Origin: Alphaproteobacteria bacterium
Lineage (GTDB): Bacteria > Pseudomonadota > Alphaproteobacteria > Paracaedibacterales > CAITNM01
NCBI GenBank assembly: GCA_947487955.1
Contig: CANKYV010000014.1
Coordinates: 1 to 41,455 of the forward strand
Direction: 5' to 3'
DNA length: 41,455 nucleotides
The notes beneath the pieces are model-generated. The model saw only the letters and a program-made list of their open reading frames with translations, had not been told where the DNA came from and did not search any database. Position 1 is the first letter of the stretch, and every line of letters starts with the position of its first letter. This document shows, in pieces, positions 1-7,814 of the stretch. The position numbers and the translations under genes are program-made.

Positions 1-9
1 AGGTGAGAA

Positions 10-354
10 ATGACGGAAGAAATACTTATTGAGCAAAAAGATCAGGTAGTGCCAGAAGACGAAAAGGCTCGTCTTGAAAGGTGGCCAAGAATTGGTATTA
101 GCCTAGAAAAGGTGATGGCGTCTGTTGGTCATATGGAAGATGTTGCAAGGCTATTTCGAGAGGATGAAGGGTATGCAGGTATGTATACAATTGAAGAGCA
201 AATTCAGCGTGCATCAGACTATTTGCGTGCTTCTATCCGCGCATTTGAAAAAGCACATAAAGTCAAAATAGAAATTTTTACGGCTTATAGTCCTTTTGAG
301 GATCACACAGACGACTTCATTGGTACCATAAAAAAACCAGAAGAAATGCTATGA
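10..354 (+). CDS. Hypothetical protein, 114 aa
   Basis: I do not recognise this protein. It is a small, charged, soluble protein with no signal peptide or membrane segment. Residues 30-75 (acidic and amphipathic) and 60-90 look helical. The start is supported by an AGGTGAG ribosome-binding sequence two bases upstream of ATG, at the very edge of the window, so it may be the last gene of an operon lying to the left. It ends in TGA and converges on the phospholipase-D-like gene with only one base between the two stop codons. Codon use looks like that of its neighbours. Confidence 0.7.
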   Translation: MTEEILIEQKDQVVPEDEKARLERWPRIGISLEKVMASVGHMEDVARLFREDEGYAGMYTIEEQIQRASDYLRASIRAFEKAHKVKIEIFTAYSPFEDHTDDFIGTIKKPEEML

Positions 355-355
355 G

Positions 356-1009
356 CTAACGAGCAGGGCGGTGGCTCTTCTTATTTTTATTGTCGCTTAA
401 TGCAAATGTGTTTGACACCGCCAATCGTTTCCCAAAATTAGCACTGTATAGGGCAGCGAATTCTTTGTTCTTAATAATGGTGACATTCTCCGCATTGCGT
501 TTTTCGGCGCTGTTACTAAAATTATATGACCCACCAACAATGGTCTCTGCATCAATAATGATGATTTTGTTATGGGCAATGGCTGGTTTGTGATCAATGT
601 AAACGGCAATTCCAACTTGTTTGAGGGCATTAATTTGAGTATAGCGCTCATATTTTTGGCTTTTGTCGGCAAGAACAGTCACATCAACACCTCTGGCTTT
701 GGCGCGAATAAGCGCTTCTGCAATAGGTTTTGAGGTAAGGCTATAAGCTTGCATTTGAATAGAGCGCTTTGCATGATCAATTTCTTGAATAATCATGGGT
801 AAGCATGCTTGGCCTGGTGTAAAACATGCCTTGCAACTAAAATCTTTGGTTTGAATCGATGCAGGAGCTAATGGCGCAGAGTGTGCGCCTGGATATAAAA
901 TTATCTGAGTGCCAAGTCCTGCAAGAAACGCTGCTATAATTAGTGGCAATAATTTTATATTTTTTGATATATAGCCCGGCAAAAAGGAGTGATGAGCTTG
1001 TTTTCTCAT
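356..1009 (-). CDS. Phospholipase D-like nuclease (Nuc/PLD family), membrane-anchored or exported
   Basis: This is a single-HKD member of the PLD superfamily, the class that includes the plasmid nuclease Nuc and the Rickettsia Pld. A hydrophobic stretch at about residues 18-38 follows a basic N-terminus, so the protein is exported or anchored. The catalytic motif is H146-x-K148-x4-D153, followed by G160-S161 and N163, and a conserved NAEN at 172-175. At 217 aa with one HKD motif it should act as a homodimer, as Nuc does. Known family members cleave phosphodiester bonds in nucleic acid or phospholipid; which one applies here cannot be read from sequence. The start has an AGGAG box nine bases upstream. 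It converges with the gene at 10-354. Confidence 0.85.
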   Translation of the reverse strand: MRKQAHHSFLPGYISKNIKLLPLIIAAFLAGLGTQIILYPGAHSAPLAPASIQTKDFSCKACFTPGQACLPMIIQEIDHAKRSIQMQAYSLTSKPIAEALIRAKARGVDVTVLADKSQKYERYTQINALKQVGIAVYIDHKPAIAHNKIIIIDAETIVGGSYNFSNSAEKRNAENVTIIKNKEFAALYSANFGKRLAVSNTFALSDNKNKKSHRPAR

Positions 1010-1073
1010 AATTTTTTGCTCCTTTTTTCAGCAAGCCTCTTTCGAAAGATCAGCTGGAAACTTAATTTTTCCC

Positions 1074-1101
1074 ATATACCTATATAAAATGATAGGTATA
1101 T
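1074..1101. promoter_or_regulatory. 10-bp inverted repeat with T-run in a divergent promoter region
   Basis: Arms ATATACCTAT (1074-1083) and ATAGGTATAT (1092-1101) are perfect complements around an 8-base loop, and a T-run follows on the plus strand. It looks like a terminator, but no plus-strand gene ends upstream of it. It sits between the divergently transcribed genes at 1009 and 1237, so an operator or a leader hairpin is as likely. The rest of 1102-1236 is extremely AT-rich with nothing I can name. Confidence 0.45.
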
Positions 1102-1236
1102 TTTTTCAAGCTTCATGAAAAAAATTGAAGGACAGTTAGTAAATCATAAATAAAACATAAGTATTTTTGTTTAAATATTAATTATTTATTATATATTTTT
1201 AATTTATAATTTATATTATTTTAATAAACAGATATT

Positions 1237-2130
1237 ATGAGAATAAACATATTTTTTTATTCACTAGTAATATTTTATTCCGCATTGTTTGCTAGCTCTA
1301 AAATAGTTCCTGATGAGCTAAGCCAAAGTATCCAAAAACAATCTAAAGAAAAACCTAAACCCAGATTTACCACTAGCCTTAAATCACCTGCATTTAATGG
1401 AACGCCAACAAATGCTAAAAAGCCTTCTTCAAGAAGGAATTGGTTTAAGCTTGGAAAAATTTCAAAAAATGGTGAAAAACCGCTAATTTCTCCAGCTTCT
1501 TCTACTGATTCTGGTGACACAACTCTTTCAACGCTCACAAACGACAGCTCATTATCGTCAGCATCTGAGAATATGACGAGGAATACAGTTAGTAGAAGAA
1601 ATTCCTCAAAAGTAGTTCCTATCGAGTCTGATTCATTAGCAATAACTTCTTCAAGCACATGTATGGAAGATAGTTTAGTGCCAACGTATGATAATTTACA
1701 GACAAAGCCAACAGATGCATCACTTGTTGAGACAGAAATATTGATGTCGGCTGCAACAATGCAAAATAATGCGTTTTTGTGGCTTGAGGATTGGCATAAA
1801 TATGTAGCTTCTTTAGATGAAAAAGGTATAAAAAGATGGCGTGGACATGTAAATGATGCTCTTAAGGAGTACTATTCACAACTAGCCACAAATAGAGTTA
1901 AGCTCACTCGATTACGGACTAACCATAGTAAGCTTCTATTAGGAAATAATAGTGAACGTCTTATATGGCAATGTGAAGATGAAATTGATGAATGTGAGTC
2001 TGATATTGAAGATGCTGAAAAAGGCATTGAAAGATGTCGACTTAAATTAGCGGTATTACCAATCGATGATATGGAAGAAAAACCTAGGTCAGAAAGACGT
2101 AGGGGAGCAATTGTTTTAGGGGGCTATTAA
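1237..2130 (+). CDS. Secreted Ser/Thr-rich hypothetical protein with C-terminal coiled coil
   Basis: Not a family I recognise. The N-terminus (basic start, hydrophobic residues 4-19, then Ala-Ser-Ser) is a classical Sec signal peptide with probable cleavage near residue 20. Residues 30-160 are low-complexity and rich in Ser, Thr, Pro and Lys, as in a disordered linker. Residues 180-285 are highly charged with heptad-like spacing (around 215-275) and form a probable coiled coil with several cysteines. There is no clear Shine-Dalgarno sequence before the ATG. It stands alone between the nuclease and mtaB. The architecture (signal peptide, disordered region, coiled coil) fits a surface or effector protein of a host-associated bacterium, but that is inference only. 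Confidence 0.7.
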   Translation: MRINIFFYSLVIFYSALFASSKIVPDELSQSIQKQSKEKPKPRFTTSLKSPAFNGTPTNAKKPSSRRNWFKLGKISKNGEKPLISPASSTDSGDTTLSTLTNDSSLSSASENMTRNTVSRRNSSKVVPIESDSLAITSSSTCMEDSLVPTYDNLQTKPTDASLVETEILMSAATMQNNAFLWLEDWHKYVASLDEKGIKRWRGHVNDALKEYYSQLATNRVKLTRLRTNHSKLLLGNNSERLIWQCEDEIDECESDIEDAEKGIERCRLKLAVLPIDDMEEKPRSERRRGAIVLGGY

Positions 2131-2156
2131 TTAAGCTCACATTTTCTAACATAACT

Positions 2157-2178
2157 GTGCTATATTCGGAGCACTTTT
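2157..2178 (+). terminator. Weak terminator-like hairpin after the secreted coiled-coil gene
   Basis: GTGCT (2157-2161) and AGCAC (2170-2174) pair around an 8-base loop and are followed by TTTT. The stem is short. It lies 27 bases after the stop at 2130 and 19 bases before mtaB, so it may separate the two transcripts. Confidence 0.3.
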
Positions 2179-2196
2179 AATATATAGCTTTTTGAA

Positions 2197-3459
2197 ATGT
2201 CGTCTTCGAATCAGGTTATTACGCTTGGTTGCCGCTTGAATACTTATGAGTCGGAAGTGATTCAAAATTTAGCTGCACAAGCAGGCATAGGGAATACCGT
2301 ATTTATCAATACGTGCGCTGTTACAGCTGAAGCAGAACGCCAAGCTCGTCAAACAATTCGAAAGATCCATCGTAGCAATCCTAGTGCACAAATTGTTGTG
2401 ACAGGCTGTAGTGCCCAAATTAATCCCTCTCAGTACCAGAACATGCCTGAAGTTTCCAAAGTCATTGGCAATGAAGAAAAAATGCAGCTTAATACGTATA
2501 TGAATCTGCACAGCGCTGATAAGGTTGTTGTGAGCGACATCATGGAAGTGCGTGAAACAGCAGCGCATCTTGTTTCTGGTTTTGATGGTAAGGCCAGAGC
2601 TTTTGTGCAAGTGCAAAACGGCTGTGATCACCGTTGCACTTTTTGCACAATTCCTTATGGCAGGGGTAATTCTAGAAGCGTTGCTATTGGTGAAATTGTT
2701 GCACAAATACGCAAATTGCTAGAAAATGGTTATCAAGAAATTGTTTTTACAGGCGTTGATATCACAGCCTATGGTGCTGATCTGCCAGGTCAGCCAACTC
2801 TTGGTCAAATGATTCGCCGTGTTTTAGGTTTAGTGCCTGAATTAAAGCGTCTTCGCTTGTCTTCCCTTGATCCCGTAGAAATCGATGAAGATTTATGGAA
2901 ACTTATTGGTTCTGAAGAAAAGCTTATGCCTCACCTTCACCTTAGTTTACAGGCAGGCGATAACATGATTTTAAAGCGCATGAAGCGTCGCCATTTACGT
3001 GAAGATGCAATAGCTTTTAGCGAACGTGCAAAGGCATTACGCCCAGACGTGGTTTTTGGGGCTGATTTAATTGCTGGCTTTCCAACTGAGACTAGTGAAA
3101 TGTTTGAAAATTCGCTTCGTATTGTTGACGAGTGCTCGCTAACGTATTTGCACGTGTTCCCTTATTCGCCACGTCCTGGAACACCGGCAGCTCGCATGCC
3201 TCAACTTGACGGCGGTGTAATTAAGGAACGAGCGCGTCAACTTCGTGACCGAGGAGAATTGGCAATAGCTCGCACTTTTGAGCAATTTATTGGCAAAACG
3301 GTTAATGTTTTGGTTGAAGAAGCTGATCAAGGAATTATAAAAGGTAAAACAGATCATTTTGCTCCCATCCAGATTGCAGGATTTGCTGGTATTGCATCTG
3401 TTATTCCCGTTAAGATTACAGAAAGAACAAAACAACATCTTATTGGGCAATACTTGTGA
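2197..3459 (+). CDS. mtaB: tRNA A37 threonylcarbamoyladenosine methylthiotransferase MtaB
   Basis: A radical-SAM methylthiotransferase that converts t6A37 to ms2t6A in ANN-decoding tRNAs. The N-terminal UPF0004 domain carries the three cysteines of the auxiliary 4Fe-4S cluster at C12, C40 and C71. The radical-SAM domain has C143-x3-C147-x2-C150 in the context NGCDHRCTFC. A TRAM-like C-terminal segment follows at about 350-420. The opening motif TLGCRLN distinguishes the MtaB subfamily from MiaB and RimO. Its length of 420 aa is normal. It is translationally coupled to ftsY through a GTGA overlap, an order found in other alphaproteobacteria. Confidence 0.93.
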   Translation: MSSSNQVITLGCRLNTYESEVIQNLAAQAGIGNTVFINTCAVTAEAERQARQTIRKIHRSNPSAQIVVTGCSAQINPSQYQNMPEVSKVIGNEEKMQLNTYMNLHSADKVVVSDIMEVRETAAHLVSGFDGKARAFVQVQNGCDHRCTFCTIPYGRGNSRSVAIGEIVAQIRKLLENGYQEIVFTGVDITAYGADLPGQPTLGQMIRRVLGLVPELKRLRLSSLDPVEIDEDLWKLIGSEEKLMPHLHLSLQAGDNMILKRMKRRHLREDAIAFSERAKALRPDVVFGADLIAGFPTETSEMFENSLRIVDECSLTYLHVFPYSPRPGTPAARMPQLDGGVIKERARQLRDRGELAIARTFEQFIGKTVNVLVEEADQGIIKGKTDHFAPIQIAGFAGIASVIPVKITERTKQHLIGQYL

Positions 3460-4361
3460 GTTTTTGGAAAAAGCTAAAATCTGGTCTTTCAAAGACGTCT
3501 CAAACTTTAACTCAAGGAATTACATCAGTTTTCACTCATAAGAAGCTCGATGAAGAAACGCTTGATGCTTTTGAAGAGCTTCTTATTTCAACCGATATGG
3601 GGTTGAAAGCTGCTGCAGAACTTCGTGATCTTTTAAAAAAACAGCGCATGCATCAGGAAATTTCAGAGCCAGAAATTAAAGAATGGCTGAGTGCAGAAAT
3701 TGCAAAAATTTTAGATCCGGTTGCGGTGCCTCTTGCAATTACTGGCAAGCCGCATGTTATTTTAGTGGTTGGCGTTAACGGTGTTGGGAAAACAACAACT
3801 ATTGCAAAACTTAGTCAACAATGGTTGGAACAAGGCCAAAAAGTACTTTGGGCAGCGGGGGATACGTTTCGCTCTGCTGCTGTTGAGCAATTACAAGTGT
3901 GGGGAAATCGTTTAAAGATTGAAGTTTGTGCTACAAAACCTGGAGGAGACGCTGCAGGTCTAGCGTTTGATGCATTTCAAAAAGCAAATCAAAGTAACGC
4001 GAATATTTTATGCATAGATACAGCTGGTAGATTGCAAAACAAAAAACATCTGATGGATGAATTAGAAAAAATCGTTCGAGTGCTGAAAAAAGCAGAACCA
4101 TCTGCGCCTCATACAGTTTTACTTGTACTTGATGCTACAACAGGTCAAAACGCCGTAGAACAAGTGAAAACTTTCCAAGAAATTATTGGTATTAACGCGC
4201 TTGTGGTTACCAAGTTAGATGGCACTGCTAAAGGTGGTGTTGTTGTTGCCTTATCTAAGCAGTTTGCCATTCCTATTATTGCCCTTGGGGTGGGTGAAAC
4301 AGCAGAAGATCTTAAGCCATTTGGTGCAACTGAATTTGCTAGTGCACTAGTGAGTGCTTAA
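3456..4361 (+). CDS. ftsY: Signal recognition particle receptor FtsY
   Basis: The SRP receptor GTPase, which docks SRP-ribosome complexes at the inner membrane. It has a helical N domain (about 1-85), then the G domain with P-loop GVNGVGKTT (106-114), the DTFR motif (136-139), DTAGR (188-192) and TKLD (about 252). It starts at GTG (3456), overlapping the mtaB stop codon by four bases. At 301 aa it lacks the long acidic A domain of E. coli FtsY, as usual in alphaproteobacteria. The N-terminal amphipathic helix (MSFWKKLKSGL) is the membrane-targeting sequence. Confidence 0.96.
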   Translation: MSFWKKLKSGLSKTSQTLTQGITSVFTHKKLDEETLDAFEELLISTDMGLKAAAELRDLLKKQRMHQEISEPEIKEWLSAEIAKILDPVAVPLAITGKPHVILVVGVNGVGKTTTIAKLSQQWLEQGQKVLWAAGDTFRSAAVEQLQVWGNRLKIEVCATKPGGDAAGLAFDAFQKANQSNANILCIDTAGRLQNKKHLMDELEKIVRVLKKAEPSAPHTVLLVLDATTGQNAVEQVKTFQEIIGINALVVTKLDGTAKGGVVVALSKQFAIPIIALGVGETAEDLKPFGATEFASALVSA

Positions 4362-4376
4362 AAACCATTTATATCT

Positions 4377-4709
4377 TCAAATTTCAATATCTGTAAGAAA
4401 ACATATGTTGTCTTCTATCACATCAAATAGACTATAATCTGTCTCGCCAAAATATATATGTCCTTCAAGAATTTTTAATGCTGCTAATTCTAAAGCGCTA
4501 GACTTCTCAAAATTAGGCATTTCATTTGTAATTTTAACACCTTCTTCTCGTAATCTCTTTATCTGGTCTTGCAGCTGCTTGTGCTTGTTTTTAATTTCCC
4601 AGACTTCTTCTATTTTATTATGCTGCATTTGACACTGATTTGTGTAACTTGCTGAACTTTTGTGTGTGTAAAAAGATCCATTAGCTATCGAAACAAAATC
4701 TACTTTCAT
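4377..4709 (-). CDS. Hypothetical coiled-coil protein, 110 aa
   Basis: I do not recognise this family. The protein is soluble with no signal peptide. Residues 29-60 are a charged helix with heptad spacing (a short coiled coil), and the C-terminus is acidic. An AGGAGA ribosome-binding site lies six to seven bases before the ATG, which supports a real gene rather than a chance frame. It converges with ftsY across 15 bases and diverges from the transporter at 4900. Confidence 0.6.
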   Translation of the reverse strand: MKVDFVSIANGSFYTHKSSASYTNQCQMQHNKIEEVWEIKNKHKQLQDQIKRLREEGVKITNEMPNFEKSSALELAALKILEGHIYFGETDYSLFDVIEDNICFLTDIEI

Positions 4710-4828
4710 GATATCTCTCCTTATTCCCTAAAGTGATTAATCATTCTTGTCGCAAGTCTTTATAGTTTTTTTAATTAAAAAGTCAATAGGTGACGAGTCA
4801 GAAGCTTTTCTCAGAGTTTATTCACTGT

Positions 4829-4882
4829 TATAATGATCTCCACAGCAGGTGCAAGATTATCAGACGCCTGCTGAAGTTTTTT
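4829..4882 (+). promoter_or_regulatory. -10 box followed by terminator-like hairpin: candidate attenuator of the MFS gene
   Basis: A consensus TATAAT lies at 4829-4834; the -35 is poor. Immediately downstream, CAGCAGGTG (4843-4851) pairs with CGCCTGCTG (4865-4873), nine pairs with one U-G wobble, and six T residues follow at 4877-4882. No plus-strand gene ends upstream, because the flanking gene at 4377-4709 is on the other strand. The hairpin is therefore in the transporter leader and would terminate its own transcript: an attenuator or riboregulator candidate. Confidence 0.5.
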
Positions 4883-4897
4883 AAGAATTAATTCTTA
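4882..4897. promoter_or_regulatory. Perfect 16-bp palindrome just before the MFS start codon
   Basis: TAAGAATTAATTCTTA is perfectly self-complementary and ends two bases before the ATG at 4900. It occupies the place where a Shine-Dalgarno sequence would be, and none is present. It could be an operator or an RNA element hiding the start. It could also mean that translation begins at ATG 4960 instead, which has AGGAGA eleven bases upstream. Confidence 0.4.
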
Positions 4898-4899
4898 GA

Positions 4900-6234
4900 A
4901 TGATTAAGCAAACCAAGCGTTTTTACTTAGAGCAATTTCTGCAGGAGATATCCCCTTTTATGAAGCCAAATATTTTTAAAATCGTATTTCTTTCTTCTTT
5001 AGGCAATGCTTTAGAGTTCTATGATTTTACGATTTGTGCTGTTTTTATTCCGGTTTTATCGGCTGTGTATTTTCCGCATGTGGATCAGTCTTTAGCTATT
5101 TTTGCTGGATTATTTACTTTTGGTGCAGGTTTTATAGGGCGTCCATTTGGAGCATATTTGTTTGGTTATGTAGGTGATCGGTGGGGTAGAAAGAAGGCTT
5201 TGTCTTTAACGGTTGGATTAATGGCTGTTCCAACATTTATCATCGCTATACTGCCTAGCTACAACCAAATTGGTGTTGTTGCTCCTCTTATTTTGGTATT
5301 TTGCCGTTTTTTTCAGGGGCTCTGCACAGGCGGAGAGTACAACGGTGCGGCTATTTTTGCGATAGAACATGAGGGTGGCAAACATGCAGGCCTTGTTAGT
5401 GGTATTATTGTTGGGTCCGCAATTATTGGGGCATTGCTTGCTAATGTCGCTGGCTCAATTGTATTAAAAGCAGGTATGCCTGATTGGGCCTGGCGTATTC
5501 CCTTTTTGATAGGCGGATGCATCGGGTTTGTAGCGTATATGGTGCGCAAAAATTTCCAAGAAACATCAACTTTTATTAAAGTGAAATCAGAACATAAAGT
5601 TCAGGCGCTTTTTAGTGATCGTCGTGTGGAATTTGGGTTAAATATTGCCTACGCCTTTGTGACAGGTGTTTTATTTTATATAATTTTTGGATTTTTAAAT
5701 ATTTATTTATCACGTTTTCTCAACCTAACGTTGCTAGAAAGCACTTCTTATAATACTTATGGGCTAATATCTTTCATGCTATCGTGCATAGCTTTTGGAG
5801 CTCTCAGCGATCGCATTGGTATTAAACGTGCTTTATATCTTCCTATTTTTTTAATAACGGGATTAAGCGGTATTGTTTTCTTCTTTTTACAGCAAGTAGA
5901 TTCAGCTACCTCTCTTATTTTAGGCCAGATTTTACTTGGTCTTTTATGCGGAAGTTATTTAGGGCCTGGCCATGTTTTCATGTTAACACTTTTCCCACCT
6001 CATGAACGCTATACAGGAACATCATTGAGCTTTAGCATCGGCATGTGCATCGCTGGTGCTACAACTCCCGCTGTTTTAACGTATTTGATTGATCAAACTG
6101 GTAACCATTTTATTCCAGCATATTATATGATGTTTTTTGCAGTAGTTATTGGAATTGCTCTTTATGCATTTATTAATTTCTATGATGCAAAGAGACTACG
6201 TAATTTTTTTCGTAAAAATGTAGTGCTTAGCTGA
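4900..6234 (+). CDS. MFS transporter, metabolite:H+ symporter (ProP-like) family
   Basis: A 12-helix major facilitator of the MHS family, which includes ProP (proline/betaine), KgtP (oxoglutarate) and citrate carriers. Family marks are GNALEFYDF at the first helix (about 34-42), the loop 2-3 signature GDRWGRKK (about 100-107), and the RFFQGLCTGGEYNGA motif of helix 4-5 (about 136-150), where GGEY is typical of MHS. Rickettsia-type bacteria carry many ProP paralogues with unknown substrates, so the substrate is open. The upstream start has no ribosome-binding site; ATG 4960 (424 aa) is a real alternative and still leaves the first helix intact. The leader holds an attenuator-like hairpin and a palindrome. 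Confidence 0.88.
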   Translation: MIKQTKRFYLEQFLQEISPFMKPNIFKIVFLSSLGNALEFYDFTICAVFIPVLSAVYFPHVDQSLAIFAGLFTFGAGFIGRPFGAYLFGYVGDRWGRKKALSLTVGLMAVPTFIIAILPSYNQIGVVAPLILVFCRFFQGLCTGGEYNGAAIFAIEHEGGKHAGLVSGIIVGSAIIGALLANVAGSIVLKAGMPDWAWRIPFLIGGCIGFVAYMVRKNFQETSTFIKVKSEHKVQALFSDRRVEFGLNIAYAFVTGVLFYIIFGFLNIYLSRFLNLTLLESTSYNTYGLISFMLSCIAFGALSDRIGIKRALYLPIFLITGLSGIVFFFLQQVDSATSLILGQILLGLLCGSYLGPGHVFMLTLFPPHERYTGTSLSFSIGMCIAGATTPAVLTYLIDQTGNHFIPAYYMMFFAVVIGIALYAFINFYDAKRLRNFFRKNVVLS

Positions 6235-6255
6235 AATAGCTTTTTAACTAGAGAT

Positions 6256-7707
6256 CTATCTAAATGGGCACTCATCAAAGCCACGTAGCTTTCTTGAGTG
6301 TAATCGTTGCGGATCCATTTTCTGTAAAAGGTGCATCGCTTCAAAACCAACATGCAAGTGATGGTTTACTCTGCTTTTATAAAATTCATTAGCCATTGCT
6401 TGCAGTTTTATAACTCCATGAATAGGCTTATCGGAAACGCATAGCAAGGTGCCATAAGGAACTCTAAATCTAAAGCCATTCGCAGCAATTGTGGCGGATT
6501 CCATATCAACAGCAATTGCTCGACTCTGGCGAAAACGTTCATATAAAACAGCACTTTGTAATTCCCAATTTCGATTGTCTGTTGTATGTACAGTTCCTGT
6601 TCTAATTGTAGACTTTAATTCTCCTTCACCCTTACCAAATATATGCAAAACTGCTTGTTGAAGTGCCTGTTGAATTTCAGCAATTGGTGGTACAGGTACC
6701 CATTTTGGCAAATCATCATCTAGCACGTGGTCTTCACGCACGTAGCCGTCAGCAAGAACATAGTCTCCTAAGGTTTGACTGGCTCTAAGGCCTGCGCAAT
6801 GTCCAAGCATTATCCAACAGTGAGGCCTCAAAACTGCCAAATGGTCAGTAATTGTTTTCGCATTACTTGGCCCCACACCTATATTAATAATAGTTATTCC
6901 GTTCTTTCCATCTTTTTTAAAATGGTAAGCAGGCATCTGAGGTAGAAGTTTTGGCAGCTCCATTGTTCGCTGTTTATGTGACGCTAAAATAGTGGCTCCA
7001 GGGCCAATTAGTTCCCAATTTTCATTTTTGTGATGCTCAATATCGCTTGTTACTTGGTTAATGAATTCATCAATGTAGCGCTGATAATTTGTAAGCAATA
7101 CAAAATTTTGGAAGTGATGTGGAGGAGTGCCAGTGTAATGATGTAATCTCTGCAGGGAAAAATCAGCGCGCTCCCCAGTAAATAAGGCAAGAGGTCTGTA
7201 TCCATTCGTGGCAAAAGTTGCATTTGCAAATGAATCATCAATACGTTTTAGGTCTGGAAGTACAAATTTACTCTGAAGACGCATTAATTCATCTACATCA
7301 AATTGTGCATGAGAATGTTCTATAACAAAGGGCAAAGGAATTCTGCTATTGCTATATCCCACAACAACAGACACACCATGACGTTCCAAAAGCAGAGCTA
7401 TCTGTTCTCGATAATAGGAATCATAGAGTCCAGGTGCTGTTACAGTAGTGCCATAATGTCCGGGCTCATTAATAACACCATAAGCAAAACTTGGATCAAC
7501 GAACAAGTCATCATGGCTAATGCTTATACCTATATACGGATAACAACTGTGCTCAACATGATTTTCACGTATATTGCCTGTTTTTTCATATTGGCTAAAA
7601 TTTTCGCAAATGTAAGTAACAGCTTTATCGTAAAGCTCATGAATGTAATCTACAGCATTATCTGCATTGTCAAACCATTTCGTACGTCTAAGTTGTGACC
7701 AGGGCAT
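6256..7707 (-). CDS. amn: AMP nucleosidase
   Basis: Hydrolyses AMP to adenine and ribose 5-phosphate. Its length (483 aa) matches E. coli Amn (484 aa). The N-terminal AMP-nucleosidase domain (about 1-170) precedes a nucleoside-phosphorylase-like domain, with the glycine-rich stretch INIGVGPSNAK (about 275-285), the core GHCAGLR and the late VDMESA motif (about 415), which holds the ribose-binding Met-Glu typical of this superfamily. Its ATG shares one base with the stop of the 35-codon membrane gene upstream (TAATG), so it is translated from the cytochrome oxidase transcript. This is an unusual place for a purine-salvage gene. Confidence 0.93.
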   Translation of the reverse strand: MPWSQLRRTKWFDNADNAVDYIHELYDKAVTYICENFSQYEKTGNIRENHVEHSCYPYIGISISHDDLFVDPSFAYGVINEPGHYGTTVTAPGLYDSYYREQIALLLERHGVSVVVGYSNSRIPLPFVIEHSHAQFDVDELMRLQSKFVLPDLKRIDDSFANATFATNGYRPLALFTGERADFSLQRLHHYTGTPPHHFQNFVLLTNYQRYIDEFINQVTSDIEHHKNENWELIGPGATILASHKQRTMELPKLLPQMPAYHFKKDGKNGITIINIGVGPSNAKTITDHLAVLRPHCWIMLGHCAGLRASQTLGDYVLADGYVREDHVLDDDLPKWVPVPPIAEIQQALQQAVLHIFGKGEGELKSTIRTGTVHTTDNRNWELQSAVLYERFRQSRAIAVDMESATIAANGFRFRVPYGTLLCVSDKPIHGVIKLQAMANEFYKSRVNHHLHVGFEAMHLLQKMDPQRLHSRKLRGFDECPFR

Positions 7708-7814
7708 TAGATGTTGCCTTTCATTTTAACAAAAGCAACAGCATACAATAATAGGCTTAGTCCTATTAGAAGGAATAAAAGGGCACGGTTGCGTTGCTTG
7801 AAATGTTTATCCAT
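7707..7814 (-). CDS. CoxF-like single-span membrane protein, 35 aa
   Basis: A short gene of 35 codons that begins MDKHFKQRNRA and continues with one hydrophobic helix (residues 11-29) ending in VKMKGN. The layout (basic, Arg-rich cytosolic start, one membrane span, a short tail with a VKM-type end) is that of the small CoxF proteins found between ctaB and ctaG in alphaproteobacterial oxidase operons. AGGAAG lies four bases before the ATG. It overlaps the ctaB stop by eight bases, and its TAA shares a base with the amn ATG. The tight coupling on both sides is good evidence for a real gene. The CoxF identification is by position and shape. Confidence 0.65.
   Translation of the reverse strand: MDKHFKQRNRALLFLLIGLSLLLYAVAFVKMKGNI

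Noticed and set aside
837-1034. Alternative minus-strand frame overlapping the start of the PLD-like gene
   Set aside because: It is out of frame with the HKD motif and lacks protein-like composition; the PLD frame has its own AGGAG box.
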